In this document: one piece after another, positions 8,549-17,735 of the stretch
Layout: every line of letters starts with the position of its first letter
Numbering within the stretch: the first letter of the stretch is position 1
Assembly (NCBI GenBank): GCA_963738375.1
Contig: CAVTWL010000002.1
Location: forward strand, 248,001 to 312,000
Origin: Bog-159 sp963738375
GTDB taxonomy: Bacteria; Acidobacteriota; Terriglobia; Bryobacterales; Bryobacteraceae
Direction of reading: 5' to 3'
DNA length: 64,000 bases
Translations under genes and position numbers: made by a program
The notes under the pieces: generated by a model
Seen by the model: only the letters and a program-made list of their open reading frames with translations
The model's database searches: none
Told to the model about the DNA's origin: nothing

Positions 8549-10765
8549 ATGAACGAACCACGAGCTCTTTCCGCTCCTAACCAGGCTTTGCAGACCAGCT
8601 GGTATGGCTATGATATCGAACCCCCGGAACAATCCGCGGTTCCGCTGGCGCACTATCTCTGGATCCTGCGCCGGCAGCGCTGGAAGATTCTGTCTTTCGT
8701 ATTCGCCTGCGTCACGGCTGTGACCATCATTTCGGTGCGGCTTACGCCCATCTTCGAGTCGACGGTGACCGTGGATATCGACCGGCAGATGCCTTCGGCA
8801 ATTATCGGACAGGATGCGGCACGCTCTCCATTAAACGATGCCGACCAGTTCTTGGCGACACAGGTGAAGCTGATCCAGTCCGATTCGGTGCTTACGGCCC
8901 GTCGCGCAGCAGTATCGCCTGCTGGATGCGGAGAAGGAGGCAGCCGCCGCTACGCCGGAGCGGCCGACGGAAGCCGAGAACGAGGCGCCCATTTTGCTGC
9001 CGAAGCTAAAGGTGACGCGGCCTCCCAATACCTATCTGCTGCTGATCAGCTACCGCTCACCCCAGTCCGCGTCTGGCCGCGGATGTAGCGAACGCCGTCG
9101 CCCATTCCTACGTGGAGCACACCTACAACATCCGTTTCAAGTCGTCGGCGTCGCTGGCGGATTTCATGGAAAAGCAGCTTGAGGAATTGAAGGCCAAGAT
9201 GGAGCGTTCATCGGCTGCGCTGGCGCAGTTCGAACGGGAATTGAACGTCATCAATCCGGAGGAGAAGACCGAGCATTCTCTCGGCCCGCCTGCTGCAACT
9301 CAACACGGAATACACCAACGCGCAGACCGACCGCGTGCGCAAGGAATCGGCCTGGAAATCGGTGCAGAGCGGTACGTATCGAGGCCGCGCAGGTTTCCAC
9401 GCAGGGCGAAAACCTGAAAACGCTTGTCCGCCAAACTGGACGAAGCGCACCAGAAGTTCGCCGATGCCAAGACCCATTACGGACCGAACCATCCGGAATA
9501 TCGCAAGGCCGCCGTCCAGGTGGAAGAGATCGAGCGCCAATTGCAGCAGAGCCGCAAGAACGCCGCGCAGCGCGTGGAAGTGGAATATCACGAATCGATG
9601 AACCGGGAGGACATGTTGAAGAAGGCCGTGGCGGAGACCAAAGCCGAGTTCGACCGCTTGAACGCGCGCAGCTTCGAATACCAGTCGCTACAAGCGCGAG
9701 GCCGACGCCGACAAGACGCTGTACGAGGAATTAGTCCGCAAGATCAAGGAAGCCGGCATTAACGCAGGATTCCAGAATAGTTCCATCCGCATCGCCGACC
9801 CGGCGCGCGCGGCCCTTAAGCCGGTATTTCCGAACATCAAGCTGAACGTGCTGCTGGCGTTACTATTCTCCACGCTGCTTGCGGTCGGGTTCGCCGTTCT
9901 CACCGATCTGCTGGACAGCTCCGTGCGCGATCCCGAACAGGTGCATACACTCTTCCAGGCGGACGTACTGGGCAGCTTACCGATGGTCCGGAACTGGCGC
10001 CACAGCCTGATTTCAACCGTGGCGGGCGAATCCGGGGTGCCGGCCCTGGCGAGCGGCGAAACGGCCGTGGCGAGGCCGGATCGCACGGTAACGGGTTTCG
10101 AAGAAGCCGTGCGCACCCTGCGCAATTCGATTCTGCTGGGCTCGTTCGACCGGCGTCTGCGGTCGCTGATGATCACTAGCGCAACGCCGGCCGAAGGCAA
10201 GACCACCACGGCCGTGCACCTGGCCATCGCGCATGCGCAACAGAAGCACAAGACGCTGCTGATCGACTGCGATCTGCGGCGTCCCGGGCGTGCACTCCAA
10301 GTTGGGAATCAATCCGGAAACCGGCCTTGCCGCCGTCCTGCAGAATGGCATGCAGTGGCGCGAAAAGCTGGTGAAGACTGCCGGACATCGAAGACCTCGA
10401 CATTCTGCCGACGGGTTATACCAGCCGCCGCGCGGCGGACCTGATCGGGCGCCGGCTGCCGGAAATCCTGGAGGATGCCGGCAGCGAATACGACTTGATC
10501 GTCGTGGATTCCCCGCCGATTCTGGGCTTTCCCGAGCCGCTGCAGATGGCCGCGGCGGTGGATGGGGTGGTCATGGTGGCCAAGGCCGGCGAAACCAATC
10601 GCAAGACGGTCGGATCGGCGCTCGAGCACGCTGCAGCGCGTGCGCGCCAACGTCGTGGGCCTGGTGCTGAATTCCGTCACCAGCAACATGAGCGACAGCT
10701 ATCGCTACTACGGTTATTACGGCAAGTATTATCGCTATTACAAATCCGCGGAAGCCGGCTCGTAA
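8549..10765 (+). pseudogene. Wzc-type chain-length regulator/tyrosine kinase, frame broken nine times
   Basis: Read across frames, this is a complete ~735-residue bacterial tyrosine kinase. The parts in order: N-terminal Wzz domain with a membrane segment (WKILSFVFACVTAVTIISV, about 45-65), periplasmic coiled coil (SADFMEKQLEEL to READADKTLYEEL), second membrane segment (NVLLALLFSTLLAVGFAVL), and a cytoplasmic kinase with Walker A (ATPAEGKTTT), Walker A' (LLIDCDLRRPG), Walker B (YDLIVVDSPP) and a C-terminal tyrosine cluster (YRYYGYYGKYYRYY). Every domain is intact, but the frame advances by one base near 8894, 9060-9066, 9271, 9377, 9423, 9691, 10289, 10380 and 10630; ignoring one base at each restores the family sequence (for example VLRPVA at the first). 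The net change is nine bases, so start and end share a frame. It may be a pseudogene or a poorly resolved stretch of sequence; see findings. Confidence 0.85.
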
Positions 10766-10766
10766 G

Positions 10767-12035
10767 ATGCAAGCGGGCTCTATCCCGTCGAACTTCCTGT
10801 GGACTCTGTCGGGATATGCGGTCTACGCAGGCTGCCAGTGGGGATTGCTGGTGGCATTGGCCAAGCTCGGAACCACGGCCATGGTGGGCCAGTTTGCGCT
10901 GGGGATGGCGATAACCGCACCGCTAGCCATGTTTACCAATTTGCAATTGCGCTCAGTCCTGGCGACGGATACGCGCGCGGAATACGCCTTCGCGGATTAT
11001 CTTGGATTGCGATCGTTCTCGACGCTGGTGTCCCTTATGGCATTGGCGCCCCTCGCCTGGGCCAGCGGCGCGGATCGCACAACATTCGCGGTGATCGCGC
11101 TCGCGGGAGTGGCCAAGGGCATTGAGAGCATGAGCGACATCTATTTCGGTCTACGCCAGCAGCACGAGCAAATGCAGCCGATCGCCAGATCGTTAGCCGC
11201 CAAAGGCATGCTGTCGCTGGCGGCGTTCTGGCTGGCGCTCCGGCTGACGCACAGTCTGATTTGGGCGATGGCGGCCTTGGCTGCTGCCTGGGCGACAGTG
11301 CTGGTGATCTACGACGCGCGCGCTATCGAGCTATTGGAAAGGGGCGAGGCGTGCAAGCCCCGCTGGACGGCGGAAACGATGAAGAAGTTGGCCTGGCGCT
11401 CACTGCCGCTGGGAATCATGGCGATGCTGGTTTCCATGAACGCCAACATCCCGCGCTATTTCATTGAAGGGCATCTGGGCGCCGCGGCGTTGGGCATCTT
11501 CGCCGCGCTGCTGTATCCGATGACCGCGGGCACGTTGGTGGTGACGGCATTGGGCCAAGCGGCGCTTCCGGTGCTGGCTCGGCAGTTCGCGGCCGGCGAG
11601 CGCATCGGTGAGGCATTCGCGCGGCTGGTGGCGGTGATGTCCGCGGGCGGACTGCTGTTGGGCGCCGCTGGAGTTCTGATCTGCGTGGCTTTTGGCCGTC
11701 CCCTGCTGACGGCCTTCTACCGGACCGAATACGCGGCCCACACGGATGTCCTGGTGTGGCTTGCGGTAGCTGCCACGCTGAATTACGCGGCGACATTCTT
11801 AAATGCGGGAGTAACGGCGACCCGTCATTTTCACGTTCTGACCGTGCCTTATCTCTTGCAAGTAGTTTTCGCCGCGGCGGTTTCTGCCGCCCTGGTTGCG
11901 CACGCGGGACTGCTGGGCGCGGCTTGGGCTTCCTGCGCGATCAGCGCCGCCGGTTGCGTGATCCCGCTGGGGATTCTACTGCTCATTTACAAAAGGGGAA
12001 ATATACAGCGTGTCTACGGCCCGGAGCCGGCGTAA
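10767..12035 (+). CDS. Wzx-type polysaccharide flippase
   Basis: 422 residues with about twelve hydrophobic segments spread evenly, few charged residues and no large soluble domain. It begins with a short polar start and a first helix (TLSGYAVYAGCQWGLLVALAKLG) typical of the MATE-like polysaccharide transporter superfamily. Such proteins flip the undecaprenyl-linked repeat unit across the inner membrane. Its place directly between the Wzc-type kinase and a Wzy-like polymerase supports this role. It starts one base after the kinase stop codon, so translation is likely coupled. The C-terminus overlaps the start of the next gene by 26 bp. The exact sugar unit transported cannot be inferred. Confidence 0.85.
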   Translation: MQAGSIPSNFLWTLSGYAVYAGCQWGLLVALAKLGTTAMVGQFALGMAITAPLAMFTNLQLRSVLATDTRAEYAFADYLGLRSFSTLVSLMALAPLAWASGADRTTFAVIALAGVAKGIESMSDIYFGLRQQHEQMQPIARSLAAKGMLSLAAFWLALRLTHSLIWAMAALAAAWATVLVIYDARAIELLERGEACKPRWTAETMKKLAWRSLPLGIMAMLVSMNANIPRYFIEGHLGAAALGIFAALLYPMTAGTLVVTALGQAALPVLARQFAAGERIGEAFARLVAVMSAGGLLLGAAGVLICVAFGRPLLTAFYRTEYAAHTDVLVWLAVAATLNYAATFLNAGVTATRHFHVLTVPYLLQVVFAAAVSAALVAHAGLLGAAWASCAISAAGCVIPLGILLLIYKRGNIQRVYGPEPA

Positions 12036-13554
12036 AGCCACCGAAACCACCGATGTGGTTCTGGCGGCCTTTCTCTGCGCGGTAATCGTCAGCTCGTTTC
12101 TGCTGGTTTCGGATGCCTATCAACATTGGTTCGTCGCGCCGTTGCTGGTGTGCGGCACGTTGATCGGTTCGGACCTGGTGGCGTGGATTCGCAGCCACAA
12201 GCTGCTGTTCGATCCGGCCGGGCTGTTCTCCGCCCTTGGCTTTCATTTCTTCTTCCTGGCGCCGCTGCTGATGGTGTTATGGAACTACCGCATGCCTTAT
12301 CTCGACGGCCAGCCGGACGACTGGCGGGAGAGCCTGGGAATGATGGCCCTCTTGAATGCGGTGGGCCTGTACCTTTATCGCTGGGCGCGCGGCTTCGCGC
12401 GCGGCAAGGGCAAGCCCTCGGCCACCTATCGCCGCCTGGATCATCGTCAATTCCCGCTGATGACGGGCATCGCCATCTTCGCCTGCACCGCGCTGCAACT
12501 GTACATCTATGTGACCTTCGGCGGTCTCTCCGGCTTCGCGGAGCACTACCTGAACGATCGCGAAATCTGGCGCAATACCGGTTGGATGTTCGTGATCGCG
12601 GAAAGCGCGCCTATCCTGGCCATGCTGGCGCTGGCCGTTCGTCTGCGCAAGAGCCACCGGCGGCCAAGCTGGGCGATGGTCACTACGGTCCTTACCGGAT
12701 TTCTGGCGGCGCAACTCGTATTCGGCGCATTGCGCGGTTCGCGCATGAACACCATCATCTGCCTGTTTTGGGCGGCGGGCATCGTGCATTACTGGCTACG
12801 GCCGATGGGACGCCGCCTGATCGTGTCGGGCCTGGCGTTCCTGGTGGTCTTCATGTACTTCGCTGCGTTCTATAAGGACGCCGGCTTCCAGATGTTTTCC
12901 GCATTCGAAGGCGCCGAAGAGCGCGACATGCTGACGGCCAAAACCAATCGCACCATCGAGCACGTGCTGGTTTCCGACCTGTCGCGCTGCGATGTACAGG
13001 CATTCGTCCTATACCGGTTAGGGCAGCCGCGCCCATATGAATATGCGCAGGGACGCACTTACGCGGGCGCGCTGGCGTTCCTGGTGCCGGAGCCGATCTG
13101 GGCCGATCGGCTGCCTGGCAAGGCGAAGTGGACCACGGAAATGGAGTATGGCGTCGGATCGTACGGTCCCAACTCGTTCCATTCGAGCCGCGTCTATGGC
13201 GCCGCCGGCGAACTGATGTTGAATTTCGGTGTACTCTCGGCGCCTGCCGGGCTGTTGTTGATCGGGCTGTTGGTTGGGAGGATTCATCGTTTTCTCGACG
13301 CCGCACACCCGCAGGATTGCCGGCTCCTGCTGGTGCCGATCTTGATCTGCTTCTGCATCTCGGCGCTGATTCTGGATTCCGACAACCTGGTTTATTTCGT
13401 GGTGAAGTATGTTCTGATTCCGGGAGCGATCATCCTGTTCGCCTCGCACACGGTCGCGATTCCGGGGATGGCAACGAGTTTGGGCCGGCGCCGCGCGCCA
13501 TGGCAGCCGCGATTGGCATGGGGAGGTGGGCATGCGAGTGCTGGTGTCGAGTGA
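12010..13554 (+). CDS. Wzy-like O-antigen/exopolysaccharide polymerase
   Basis: 514 residues, a polytopic membrane protein with roughly twelve hydrophobic segments and one long extracytoplasmic loop (about residues 285-400) rich in aromatic and charged residues, the layout of Wzy polymerases. Sequence conservation in this family is too low for a catalytic motif to be named; the call rests on topology and on the neighbours Wza, Wzc, Wzx and glycosyltransferases. The GTG start at 12010 is preceded by AAAAGGGG about 10 nt upstream and lies inside the end of the flippase gene. Its end overlaps the next glycosyltransferase start (ATG 13532) by 23 bp. It should join repeat units at the periplasmic face. 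Confidence 0.75.
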   Translation: MSTARSRRKATETTDVVLAAFLCAVIVSSFLLVSDAYQHWFVAPLLVCGTLIGSDLVAWIRSHKLLFDPAGLFSALGFHFFFLAPLLMVLWNYRMPYLDGQPDDWRESLGMMALLNAVGLYLYRWARGFARGKGKPSATYRRLDHRQFPLMTGIAIFACTALQLYIYVTFGGLSGFAEHYLNDREIWRNTGWMFVIAESAPILAMLALAVRLRKSHRRPSWAMVTTVLTGFLAAQLVFGALRGSRMNTIICLFWAAGIVHYWLRPMGRRLIVSGLAFLVVFMYFAAFYKDAGFQMFSAFEGAEERDMLTAKTNRTIEHVLVSDLSRCDVQAFVLYRLGQPRPYEYAQGRTYAGALAFLVPEPIWADRLPGKAKWTTEMEYGVGSYGPNSFHSSRVYGAAGELMLNFGVLSAPAGLLLIGLLVGRIHRFLDAAHPQDCRLLLVPILICFCISALILDSDNLVYFVVKYVLIPGAIILFASHTVAIPGMATSLGRRRAPWQPRLAWGGGHASAGVE

Positions 13555-14774
13555 ACACCGCTTTCGCCGCACGCCCGATGGCGCAGTCTGGACCCAAGCG
13601 GCATACCGGTACGACTTTTGGCGTCGCTATCTGGAAGTCTTCGACGACGTTGTGGTGCTGGCGCGGGTGCTCGATGTCGCGTCAGTCGGCCGCGACTGGC
13701 AGGCGGCGGCCGGTGCGGGTGTCACCTTCGCCGCCGTACCGCACTACGTCGGACCGCTGCAATATCTCAGGCGCTACGGCGCCATTCGGGCGCGCCGCCG
13801 CCGAGGCATTTTGCACAGGTCTGGCGGTAATCATGCGCGTGCCATCCATTCTGGCTAATCACCTGACCCCGCGTCTCTATGCGACGGGCCAGCCCTTCGG
13901 CATAGAGGTTGTGGGCGATCCGCACGACACGTTTGGCCGTGGATCGGTCAACCACCCGCTCCGGCCATTCCTGCGTTGGTGGCTGCCGCGCGAACTGCGC
14001 CGACAGTGCGCACGAGCCAGCGCGGTGGCGTATGTCACGAAGTTCGCCCTGCAAGCCCGTTATCCCTGCCGCGCGTTCGGCGTGGGGATTTCCGATGTGC
14101 AACTCCCTTTGGACGCGATCCGCGTTGAAGACAACGTGCTCGCCACGCATTATTCGAGCGTCGAGCTGCGCACGGCGGATTTGGTCAGCCACCCGCAGCC
14201 GGATTTGAGCCGGAACGGATTGCGGCTGATCACGGTGGCATCGCTCGAGCAGCCCTACAAAGGCGTCCATCATTTGATGGCGGCGGTCGGATTAGGCCGC
14301 CGAGCCGGATTGGATCTCAGCCTGACCGTAATCGGCGACGGGAAATGCCGTGCGGATCTAGAGCGGCTGGCGGCGGCGGAAGGCCTCGAAACTTGTATCA
14401 CCTTTCTCGGACAGCTCCCAGCGGGCGATGCCGTGCGGCGTGAACTAGACCGTTCCGATTTGTTTGTCCTGGCTTCTCTGACCGAGGGGCTGCCGCGCGC
14501 CATGGTGGAGGCCATGGCGCGCGCGCTGCCTTGCATCGGCACCGCGGTAGGCGGTATTCCGGAGCTGCTGCCGGCGGAGGATATGACACCTCCGGGCGAC
14601 GCGGCGGCGCTGGCGGAGAAGATCGTCGAAGTCGGCCGGGACCGCGAGCGAATGGCCAGGATGTCGGCGAGAAATCGCTTACGGGCGAGAGAGTATAGCG
14701 ATCCGGTTTTGCGCGCGCATCGCCTGGCGTTCTACGGACATTTGCGGCAGTTGACGGCAGAGTGGCTCGGGTGA
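13532..14774 (+). CDS. Glycosyltransferase family 4-like, one +1 frameshift
   Basis: About 413 residues once one extra base near 13793 (range 13787-13800) is ignored. The first ~87 residues (MRVLVSSEHRFRRTPDGAVW onward) are in one frame, and AEAFCTGLAVIMRVP through the end are in the next. The C-terminal half has the GT-B nucleotide-sugar site: a LITVASLEQPYKGVHHLM segment, then LTVIGDGKCRADLERLAA, and the EX7E-like region LASLTEGLPRAMVEAMARALPCIGTAVGGIPELL. It should add a sugar from a nucleotide donor to the lipid-linked repeat at the cytoplasmic face. The start chosen, ATG 13532, has GGAGG six bases before it. Sugar specificity is not predictable. Confidence 0.8.
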
Positions 14775-14778
14775 ATCC

Positions 14779-15999
14779 ATGCGCGTGCTGCACATCGTAA
14801 AAACCTCGACCGGCGCCACATGGGCTGCACGGGAAGCCGCGGAACTGACGCGGCTCGGGGCGGACGTGCATGTGGCGCTGCCCGACGCTACGGGAAGCTG
14901 CGTGCGCCTCTGGGAAGAAGCGCGGGCAACCATCCACATCGCGGCGTTCGATTTTCCGGTGCGCGACGCGTGGCGCGTGCCAGCGGTTTGCCGAAGCGCG
15001 CGGGTCCTGGTAAATGCGGTAAAGCCCGACCTCATCCATACGCACCACGTTGGGCCAACGCTGATCATGCGCTTGGCGCTAGGCAAGCAGCACATCACGC
15101 CGCGCATCTTCCAGGTTCCCGGACCGCTGCACTTGGAACATTGGCTCTACAGGACATGGGAAACATCCAGCGCCGGGCCTCGCGATTATTGGATCGCATC
15201 CAGCCGCGCCATTCAGAATCACTACCGGTCCGCTGGGGTCAGGGAATCGCGGTTGTTCCTTAGCTACTACGGAATCCGGACGGGCGGATTCTCGCAGCGC
15301 CGGACAAACGGGCTGCGCCGGCGCCTGGGAATTTCACCGCGGGCGTTCGTCGCGGGCAACATCAGCTACATCTACGGGCCGAAGTATTACTTGGGCCAGG
15401 CGGCCGGCGTGAAGCGCCACGAGGATCTGATCGCGGCACTGGGAATCGTGCTGCGGCAGCGCGCGGATGCCGTCGGCGTTCTGGTGGGGGGGGCATGGGA
15501 AGGCGCTGAAGGCTACCGGCAGAAATTGGTGCGCATGGCGCAGCGCGCCGGGAAAGGCCGTATCCTGATGCCCGGCGCGTTGACTTCCGCCGAGGTGCGT
15601 GACTGGTGGCCGGATTTCGATTGCGCCATGCATGTGCCGCAATCGGAAAACTGCGGTGGAGTCGTGGAACCGCTACTGGCCGGCATACCAGTGATCGCCG
15701 CCAACGTGGGAGGACTGCCCGAAGTGGTGATGGACGGACTGACCGGCACACTGGTTCCCGCGAGGAATCCCGCGGAGCTGGCCGCCGCGCTGCTGAAGGT
15801 CCGCGACGATCCTCAGCGCTTTCGGAAAATGGCCGCACTGGGGGGACGCCTAGCCGCCGAAATGTTCGACGTTCGGCGTACGGCGTGCGAGGTGCACCAG
15901 GCATATCGCCACATTCTGGACCACGCTGAGCCCAGGCCGGGAGAATTCAACGCCCGAGCGTGGATCGGGAAAGGAAGAATGGAATGCATGCAAGCCTGA
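14779..15999 (+). CDS. Glycosyltransferase family 4
   Basis: 406 residues, GT-B fold. The N-terminal acceptor domain starts MRVLHIVKTSTGATWAAREA and contains the HTHHVGP stretch (about residue 93). The C-terminal donor domain has a glycine-rich VGVLVGGAWEGAEGY segment, then PGALTSAEVRDWWPDFDCAMHVPQSENCGGVVEPLLAGIPVIAANVGGLPEVV, the classic EX7E-type region. It acts with the preceding glycosyltransferase in building the repeat unit. An 8-G tract at 15486-15493 stays in frame. It begins 4 bp after the previous stop, and its last 16 bp overlap the next gene. Only two obvious glycosyltransferases plus the initiating enzyme are present, suggesting a short repeat unit. Confidence 0.88.
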   Translation: MRVLHIVKTSTGATWAAREAAELTRLGADVHVALPDATGSCVRLWEEARATIHIAAFDFPVRDAWRVPAVCRSARVLVNAVKPDLIHTHHVGPTLIMRLALGKQHITPRIFQVPGPLHLEHWLYRTWETSSAGPRDYWIASSRAIQNHYRSAGVRESRLFLSYYGIRTGGFSQRRTNGLRRRLGISPRAFVAGNISYIYGPKYYLGQAAGVKRHEDLIAALGIVLRQRADAVGVLVGGAWEGAEGYRQKLVRMAQRAGKGRILMPGALTSAEVRDWWPDFDCAMHVPQSENCGGVVEPLLAGIPVIAANVGGLPEVVMDGLTGTLVPARNPAELAAALLKVRDDPQRFRKMAALGGRLAAEMFDVRRTACEVHQAYRHILDHAEPRPGEFNARAWIGKGRMECMQA

Positions 16000-16904
16000 T
16001 TGCCGCGGCGCTCGCGGCCTCGGCCGCGACGTATACGTGGCCCGATCCGCAACAGAACGGGATGGTCCTGGTGAATGCCAACCAGGACATTGCCGTGTAT
16101 CTTCGCAATCATCCCGACTGGTTCCGGGCGGGTGAACTGGTGCTGGATTTATCCGTGCGCAATCAGACTGACGCCGCTGCGGGCGCGCGGGAGCGCGACG
16201 ATATCGTGGCTCAGCTTGCCGGCAAGGGACTGACCGCGGGCACCTACACATCAGGAACGACGGTCGAGCCTCTCGCCGCCATTCAGCTTTGGCCTTTCGA
16301 CAAGACGCCTGTGGAGTGGATGCCGCCGCACTTCGCGTCCACGGGGTCTTGGCCCGGCGAAGCAGCACGCAAAATGGTGGATGTACGCGATCGCCGTGCC
16401 CGGCGCGCGCTGCAGGAGGGCATGCGGCGGGTCTGGCAACAGACCGGCGCTCCCATCCGCTTTGTCGACAATGCGGCAGCGCACAGCAGCACCGGCGGAA
16501 CGCTGCCTTGGCAGGCCTATTGCGACAACATGCGCGAGATCAGGCTGGTGGCCGAATCGATGGGAAGCCGCGTGGCTTTTAATGTGGCGATGCATCCGGC
16601 GATGCTATCGGATGCAGACATGGCGCAACTCATCGCGGCCGTTGGCACCGGCAACGGTATCTTGATGGAGGACCCGTGGGGCGCGGCGACCCGCGCGAGC
16701 GCCGATCTGAGTGCCCGCGCACAGACACGCTATCGCCAACTGCTGAACGCGGGCATCGCGATTGTGGCGCTGACCGGCAACGTCCCGCCAGCCGCCCTGC
16801 TCGCCTGGGTCGGCTCCTGGCGCCAGCGGAACGACCGACTGTATCTCGGCTGGCCGTTCTTCAAGGATCCGGGCAAACGCCCCTGGGAGGAAACCACGAA
16901 GTGA
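15984..16904 (+). CDS. Secreted protein of unknown function, possibly TIM-barrel hydrolase
   Basis: 306 residues. A short hydrophobic signal-like N-terminus (SLIAAALAASAATY) is followed by alternating strand and helix segments such as GMVLVNANQDIAVYL, LVLDLSVRN, GTYTSGTTVEP, PIRFVDNAA, RVAFNVAMHPAML, GNGILMEDPWG and GIAIVALTG. The order resembles a TIM barrel of glycosidase-like proteins, but I recognise no family and no catalytic pair can be fixed with confidence. It is within the polysaccharide operon, overlapping both neighbours, so a role in trimming or releasing the polymer is possible inference. GGAAAGGAAG lies close before ATG 15984. Confidence 0.5.
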   Translation: MHASLIAAALAASAATYTWPDPQQNGMVLVNANQDIAVYLRNHPDWFRAGELVLDLSVRNQTDAAAGARERDDIVAQLAGKGLTAGTYTSGTTVEPLAAIQLWPFDKTPVEWMPPHFASTGSWPGEAARKMVDVRDRRARRALQEGMRRVWQQTGAPIRFVDNAAAHSSTGGTLPWQAYCDNMREIRLVAESMGSRVAFNVAMHPAMLSDADMAQLIAAVGTGNGILMEDPWGAATRASADLSARAQTRYRQLLNAGIAIVALTGNVPPAALLAWVGSWRQRNDRLYLGWPFFKDPGKRPWEETTK

Positions 16905-17479
16905 TCGTGCGCCTTCTGGCAATTCCCATCGGCGTAGCTCTGCTGCCGGTCTGGCTCGCGATTTCGATCGCAGTGGGGATAAAAATGGGCTTCCCGGTCA
17001 TCTTCCGGCACCGCCGCATTGGCTATCGCGGGTTGGTTTTCACGGTTTACAAATTCCGCACCATGACGGAGGCGCGCGGTCCGGATGGACTACTTCTGCC
17101 GGATGCGGAAAGGCTTACGGCGCTGGGCGGCATCCTGCGAAAAACGAGCCTGGACGAATTGCCGCAACTACTAAACGTCCTGCGCGGCGAAATGAATTTC
17201 GTGGGGCCGCGGCCGCTGGTGTGCGAATACGCGCCGCGCTACAACGCCCACCAGAAGCGGCGTCACGAGGTGCGGCCGGGCATCACGGGCTGGGCACAGG
17301 TACACGGCCGCAATGCCCTCACCTGGGAGCAAAAGTTCGATCTGGATGTCTGGTATGTGGACCATCGCAGTTTTAGCCTGGACCTGAAGATTCTATTCCT
17401 GACCGTGTTGCGGGTCTTGGGACGCGACGGCATTAACCGGCAGGGTCACGCGACCATGCCGGAGTTTCTTGGCAGATAG
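16901..17479 (+). CDS. PglC-like undecaprenyl-phosphate sugar-1-phosphate transferase
   Basis: 192 residues; initiating enzyme that moves a sugar-1-phosphate from a UDP-sugar to undecaprenyl phosphate on the inner membrane. It is the short monotopic type: one N-terminal re-entrant hydrophobic segment (LAIPIGVALLPVWLAISIAVGI), then the catalytic core FTVYKFRTMTEARG, LRKTSLDELPQLLNVLRGEMNFVGPRPL (Asp-Glu catalytic dyad) and RPGITGWAQVHGRN. The start is GTG 16901, which overlaps the upstream stop codon, with GGGAGG about 11 nt before it. The small size matches Campylobacter PglC, whose substrate is an N-acylated 4-amino sugar; that fits the aminotransferase and PglD-like acyltransferase nearby. 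Confidence 0.9.
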   Translation: MIVRLLAIPIGVALLPVWLAISIAVGIKMGFPVIFRHRRIGYRGLVFTVYKFRTMTEARGPDGLLLPDAERLTALGGILRKTSLDELPQLLNVLRGEMNFVGPRPLVCEYAPRYNAHQKRRHEVRPGITGWAQVHGRNALTWEQKFDLDVWYVDHRSFSLDLKILFLTVLRVLGRDGINRQGHATMPEFLGR

Positions 17480-17489
17480 GAGCAGCGAA

Positions 17490-17735
17490 ATGGGCAAAAC
17501 CGAATTCCTGTTATTGGTGGACGAACTTCTGGATCTGGACGCGGGCACGCTGAAAGGGTCCGAGGCGCTGGAAGCGCTGGCAGGCTGGGATTCGATGGCC
17601 GTGATCGGATTCATGGCGCTGGCGGACGAACAGTTGGGCGTGCGGCTGCGGCCCGCAAAGATGGCCGGCTGCACCATATTGGACGATTTGATCGGGCTGT
17701 GCGGCAGTCGCGTCCGCCAAGAAGCGCATGTCTAA
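17490..17735 (+). CDS. Acyl carrier protein (locus-specific)
   Basis: 81 residues. The phosphopantetheine attachment site is the serine of GWDSMAVIG (Ser35), followed by the acidic helix II region and a hydrophobic helix (ILDDLIGLC). Its composition is less acidic than housekeeping AcpP, and the site reads DSM rather than DSL. It lies in the polysaccharide operon with a KAS III and a ketoreductase-like SDR, so I infer it carries a short acyl chain destined for sugar modification and not for general fatty acid synthesis. GGAGC is about 6 nt before ATG 17490, and the 3' end overlaps the SDR start by 8 bp. Confidence 0.85.
   Translation: MGKTEFLLLVDELLDLDAGTLKGSEALEALAGWDSMAVIGFMALADEQLGVRLRPAKMAGCTILDDLIGLCGSRVRQEAHV

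Noticed and set aside
8885..8900. Programmed +1 frameshift site (CTT A resembling the Ty1 slippery CTT)
   Set aside because: Only one of nine steps has this context, and no common stimulator is seen.
8549..10765. Several separate small genes in the wzc region
   Set aside because: Each fragment continues the same kinase in the next frame; together they form one protein.
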